This document shows, piece after piece, positions 5,847 to 7,642 of a stretch of 7,642 nucleotides of DNA; position 1 is the first letter of the stretch, and every line of letters starts with the position of its first letter. The notes beneath the pieces were generated by a model that was given only the letters and a program-made list of their open reading frames with translations, had not been told where the DNA came from and did no database searches. The stretch lies in assembly GCA_030589225.1 (NCBI GenBank), contig JAUUWD010000065.1, positions 1-7,642 on the forward strand, written 5' to 3'. This DNA comes from Desulfobacteraceae bacterium. Lineage in GTDB: Bacteria; Desulfobacterota; DSM-4660; Desulfatiglandales; Desulfatiglandaceae. A program made the translations under genes and the position numbers.

Positions 5847-7216
5847 GTATACTGTTTAGGCCTGGGAAGGGATGCGATATTCTCTAAGGCCCTTTGAATT
5901 TCATCTTCTGCCAGGGTGTGATCTACGAGCTTCCCGGACATATAGGCCTCGTACGCGGCCATATCCACCAGGCCGTGTCCGCTCCAGTTAAAGAGTATGA
6001 CCTTTTCTTTTCCTTCTTCCTTTGCTTTGAGGGCCTCCTGAATGACGACTGCTATGGCGTGATTTGTCTCAGGTGCGCTGATAAACCCTTCGGTCCTTGC
6101 AAAGGTAATCCCTGCCTGGAAGGTCTCAAGCTGCTGAATGGCCATAGGTCTAATCAGATTGTCAAGAACAAGCTGGCTGATAATAGGTGCCATGCCATGA
6201 TATCGCAGGCCTCCTGCGTGGATGGGCTCCGGCACAAAACCATGGCCCAGGGTGTGCATGGGAAGGAGGGGCGTCATTTGGACTGTATCCCCAAAGTCAT
6301 AGGCAAAGGGCCCCCTGGTCATGGTGGGGCAGGAGGCAGGCTCAACGGCGATGATATCAATATTCTTGCCATAGATCTTATCCCGCACAAAGGGAAAACA
6401 GTTTCCCGCGAAATTGCTGCCTCCACCACAACACCCAATAACCACGTCAGGGTAATCACCCGCAATGGCCATTTGCTTCTGGGTCTCAAGGCCGTTAACG
6501 GTCTGGTGTAGCATTACGTGGTTCAACACACTTCCCAGGGCATACTTGGCGTTTTCGTCCATGACCGCTGCCTCCACCGCCTCACTGATGGCGATCCCAA
6601 GACTTCCGGGAGAATCCGGATCCTGATCCAGGATTTTCTGCCCTGCCTTGGTGAGGGTGCTGGGGCTTGCCACGCATTTGGCACCCCATGTTTCCATCAT
6701 AATGCGGCGATACGGTTTCTGGTTATAACTAATCTTCACCATCCAGACATCGCACTCCAGACCAAACATGGCACAGCACATGGCCAGGGCGCTTCCCCAC
6801 TGACCCGCACCGGTTTCTGTGGTGATCCGCTTGGTCCCTGAAATTTTATTGTAGTAGGCCTGGGCTATGGCAGTGTTGGGTTTGTGGCTTCCTGCCGGAC
6901 TGACGCCTTCGTTTTTGAAGTAGATCTTGGCAGGCGTTTCCAGGTGTTTCTCAAGCTGGTAGGCCCTGTAAAGGGGCGTGGGCCGCCAGTAGAGGTATTT
7001 CTCCAGAACCTCCTCCGGGATATCAATCCACCTTTCCTGGCTTACCTCCTGCTCTATGATCGGCATGGGAAAGATGGGAGCCAGATCATCCGGACCTAAA
7101 GGCTCACCGGTCCCCGGATTAAGCGGCGGCTCCATCGGTGTTGGCATATCGGCTGCGATATTGTACCATTGACGCGGCAATTCCGACTCGGGTAAAAAAA
7201 TCTTTTTGCCCCCCAT
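5840..7216 (-). CDS. trpB2: TrpB2-type tryptophan synthase beta chain, canonical copy
   Basis: This is a PLP-dependent cytoplasmic enzyme expected to make tryptophan from indole and L-serine or O-phosphoserine. The 458-residue length and extended N-terminus are those of TrpB2 rather than the roughly 400-residue TrpB1 that pairs with TrpA. K112 in GSHKPNTA is the PLP lysine. TETGAGQWG (133-141) contains catalytic Glu134, GGGSN (264-268) binds the cofactor phosphate, APETNHA (381-387) is the conserved cofactor-side Glu motif, and WSGHGLVD (411-418) holds the C-terminal cofactor Ser. The loop EGVSPAGS is the family standard. It aligns without gaps to the paralog at 3367-4734 through about residue 264, with roughly 58 identities in the first 100 residues by hand count. 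ATG 7216 has GGAGGAG close upstream. It is the first gene of the minus-strand run, with a promoter-like element 150 bases upstream and no trpA nearby. Confidence 0.94.
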   Translation of the reverse strand: MGGKKIFLPESELPRQWYNIAADMPTPMEPPLNPGTGEPLGPDDLAPIFPMPIIEQEVSQERWIDIPEEVLEKYLYWRPTPLYRAYQLEKHLETPAKIYFKNEGVSPAGSHKPNTAIAQAYYNKISGTKRITTETGAGQWGSALAMCCAMFGLECDVWMVKISYNQKPYRRIMMETWGAKCVASPSTLTKAGQKILDQDPDSPGSLGIAISEAVEAAVMDENAKYALGSVLNHVMLHQTVNGLETQKQMAIAGDYPDVVIGCCGGGSNFAGNCFPFVRDKIYGKNIDIIAVEPASCPTMTRGPFAYDFGDTVQMTPLLPMHTLGHGFVPEPIHAGGLRYHGMAPIISQLVLDNLIRPMAIQQLETFQAGITFARTEGFISAPETNHAIAVVIQEALKAKEEGKEKVILFNWSGHGLVDMAAYEAYMSGKLVDHTLAEDEIQRALENIASLPRPKQYTG

Positions 7217-7230
7217 AGCTCCTCCTTCTC

Positions 7231-7431
7231 TTAAGTTTGGGTTGTTATTTCAGTCCGCAGCAGCCGTTTCCGCAGACCGCCTCTGACCTGTTTGTACTTA
7301 AAAATTTTAGGCCCCTGCCCCCTGCATACCAAATTGTTCGCGAGAGTAACTTTTTTGATCGGTGAAGTCAAACTATATCGCAGTGGCGCCCAGTAAGGAA
7401 TATTTACCGGGGTTTCTCTTTTCTTTCCCAT
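7231..7431 (-). CDS. Doubtful 66-residue frame ahead of the canonical trpB2
   Basis: The frame is open from ATG 7431 and its TAA ends right before the trpB2 ribosome binding site, an arrangement that would allow coupling. It has no Shine-Dalgarno site at its own start, a very basic C-terminal half and no recognisable domain. Residues about 19-29 ([12 protein letters not shown] region) match YSLTLKAKKITL in the gap before the other trpB2, where the frame lacks a start. Either both are remnants of one short gene or, more likely, the shared DNA is a promoter element. Confidence 0.15.
   Translation of the reverse strand: MGKKRETPVNIPYWAPLRYSLTSPIKKVTLANNLVCRGQGPKIFKYKQVRGGLRKRLLRTEITTQT
7343..7371 (-). 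promoter_or_regulatory. Element shared by both trpB2 upstream regions, copy 2 (promoter-like)
   Basis: The minus strand reads TTGACT (7371-7366), a 17-base spacer and TACTCT (7348-7343), matching the layout at 4938-4966. Its position about 130-150 bases before the trpB2 ATG fits a promoter for the operon. The -10 match is weak, so activator dependence or a non-promoter role is possible. Confidence 0.4.
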
Positions 7432-7642
7432 ATTGTAGACAAATCAAGAGGGTAGAGAAGGAAAGGGTCAATCTCGCTACCGAAAGGTTCCGCTTTTTGA
7501 TACAGGTAAGAAAAATCTTGGGCTTTGAACGCTTTCAGAAACTAAAGACGGTTTACGAGATTTCGCGTCGCCAGAAGATACGCCGCATCATGGATGTGGT
7601 TTCTGATTGCTATAGACCTGCCTTTTCCCTATTATCCCTTTG
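7362..7642 (+). CDS. Open plus-strand frame leaving the window; helical protein, perhaps Spy/CpxP-like
   Basis: From GTG 7362 the plus strand stays open for 93 codons to the window end, divergent from trpB2. The middle part (about residues 31-76) reads like real protein: strongly helical and basic, with RFRFLIQVRKILGFERFQKL. This recalls the helices of Spy/CpxP-type periplasmic proteins, in which a short leucine-turn-glutamine motif precedes a basic helix. No signal peptide is visible from this start, no ribosome binding site precedes it, and the first 30 residues overlap the promoter-like element. It may therefore be a gene fragment, have another start, or be chance. The minus strand here carries no coding alternative beyond 7431. 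The function is unassigned. Confidence 0.3.
   Translation, partial: MKSNYIAVAPSKEYLPGFLFSFPYCRQIKRVEKERVNLATERFRFLIQVRKILGFERFQKLKTVYEISRRQKIRRIMDVVSDCYRPAFSLLSL

Larger units (their letters stand above)
7217..7642. other. Upstream region of the canonical trpB2, no firmly supported gene
   Basis: This region holds the trpB2 ribosome binding site (7219-7225), the promoter-like element (7343-7371), a doubtful minus-strand frame (7231-7431) and an open plus-strand frame running out of the window (from 7362). A 7-base direct repeat TCCGCAG occurs at 7254-7260 and 7269-7275; it has no clear meaning. No terminator, tRNA or riboswitch pattern is evident. Confidence 0.5.

Noticed and set aside
7254..7275. 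Direct repeat TCCGCAG twice, 15 bases apart
   Set aside because: It is a single short pair with no further copies; not enough for an operator or array claim.

Overview
The window reads as part of an anaerobic bacterial chromosome. The most likely source is a sulfate reducer or syntroph of the Desulfobacterota type. This is an inference from three things: an oxygen-sensitive ferredoxin-dependent 2-oxoacid oxidoreductase (IorAB), two TrpB2-type enzymes, and a small four-cysteine protein of a kind I associate with that group. No rRNA, tRNA, transposase, CRISPR array or phage gene is visible. Almost everything is on the minus strand, so the transcriptional order runs from high to low coordinates.

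Layout in transcription order: (a) 7217-7642 holds the upstream region of the first trpB2, with a promoter-like element, plus an open plus-strand frame that leaves the window and is only weakly supported. (b) 5840-7216 is a TrpB2-type tryptophan synthase beta chain with a canonical active site. (c) 5052-5771 is an orphan ABC-like AAA ATPase. (d) 4735-5051 is a 317-base gap with a second copy of the promoter-like element, another possible promoter, and a leader-like stretch with two Trp codons running into a hairpin. (e) 3367-4734 is a second, diverged TrpB2 paralog. (f) 3302-3366 is a short gap with a TrpR-operator-like sequence. (g) 2999-3301 is a small four-cysteine protein whose stop overlaps the start of the next gene. 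(h) 1143-3002 and 562-1119 are iorA and iorB, the two subunits of indolepyruvate:ferredoxin oxidoreductase. (i) 1-539 is a MobA/MocA-like nucleotidyltransferase cut by the window edge.

Working together: TrpB2 joins indole to a serine-derived aminoacrylate to give tryptophan. IorAB converts indolepyruvate (from tryptophan transamination) and CoA to indoleacetyl-CoA and reduced ferredoxin, and can in principle run in reverse. The set therefore looks like an indole/aromatic amino acid salvage or fermentation locus; no trpA or other trp biosynthesis gene is present in the window. The features most worth a second look are the duplicated, diverged trpB2 genes, the element shared by their upstream regions, the possible Trp-codon leader, and the coupled four-cysteine protein.
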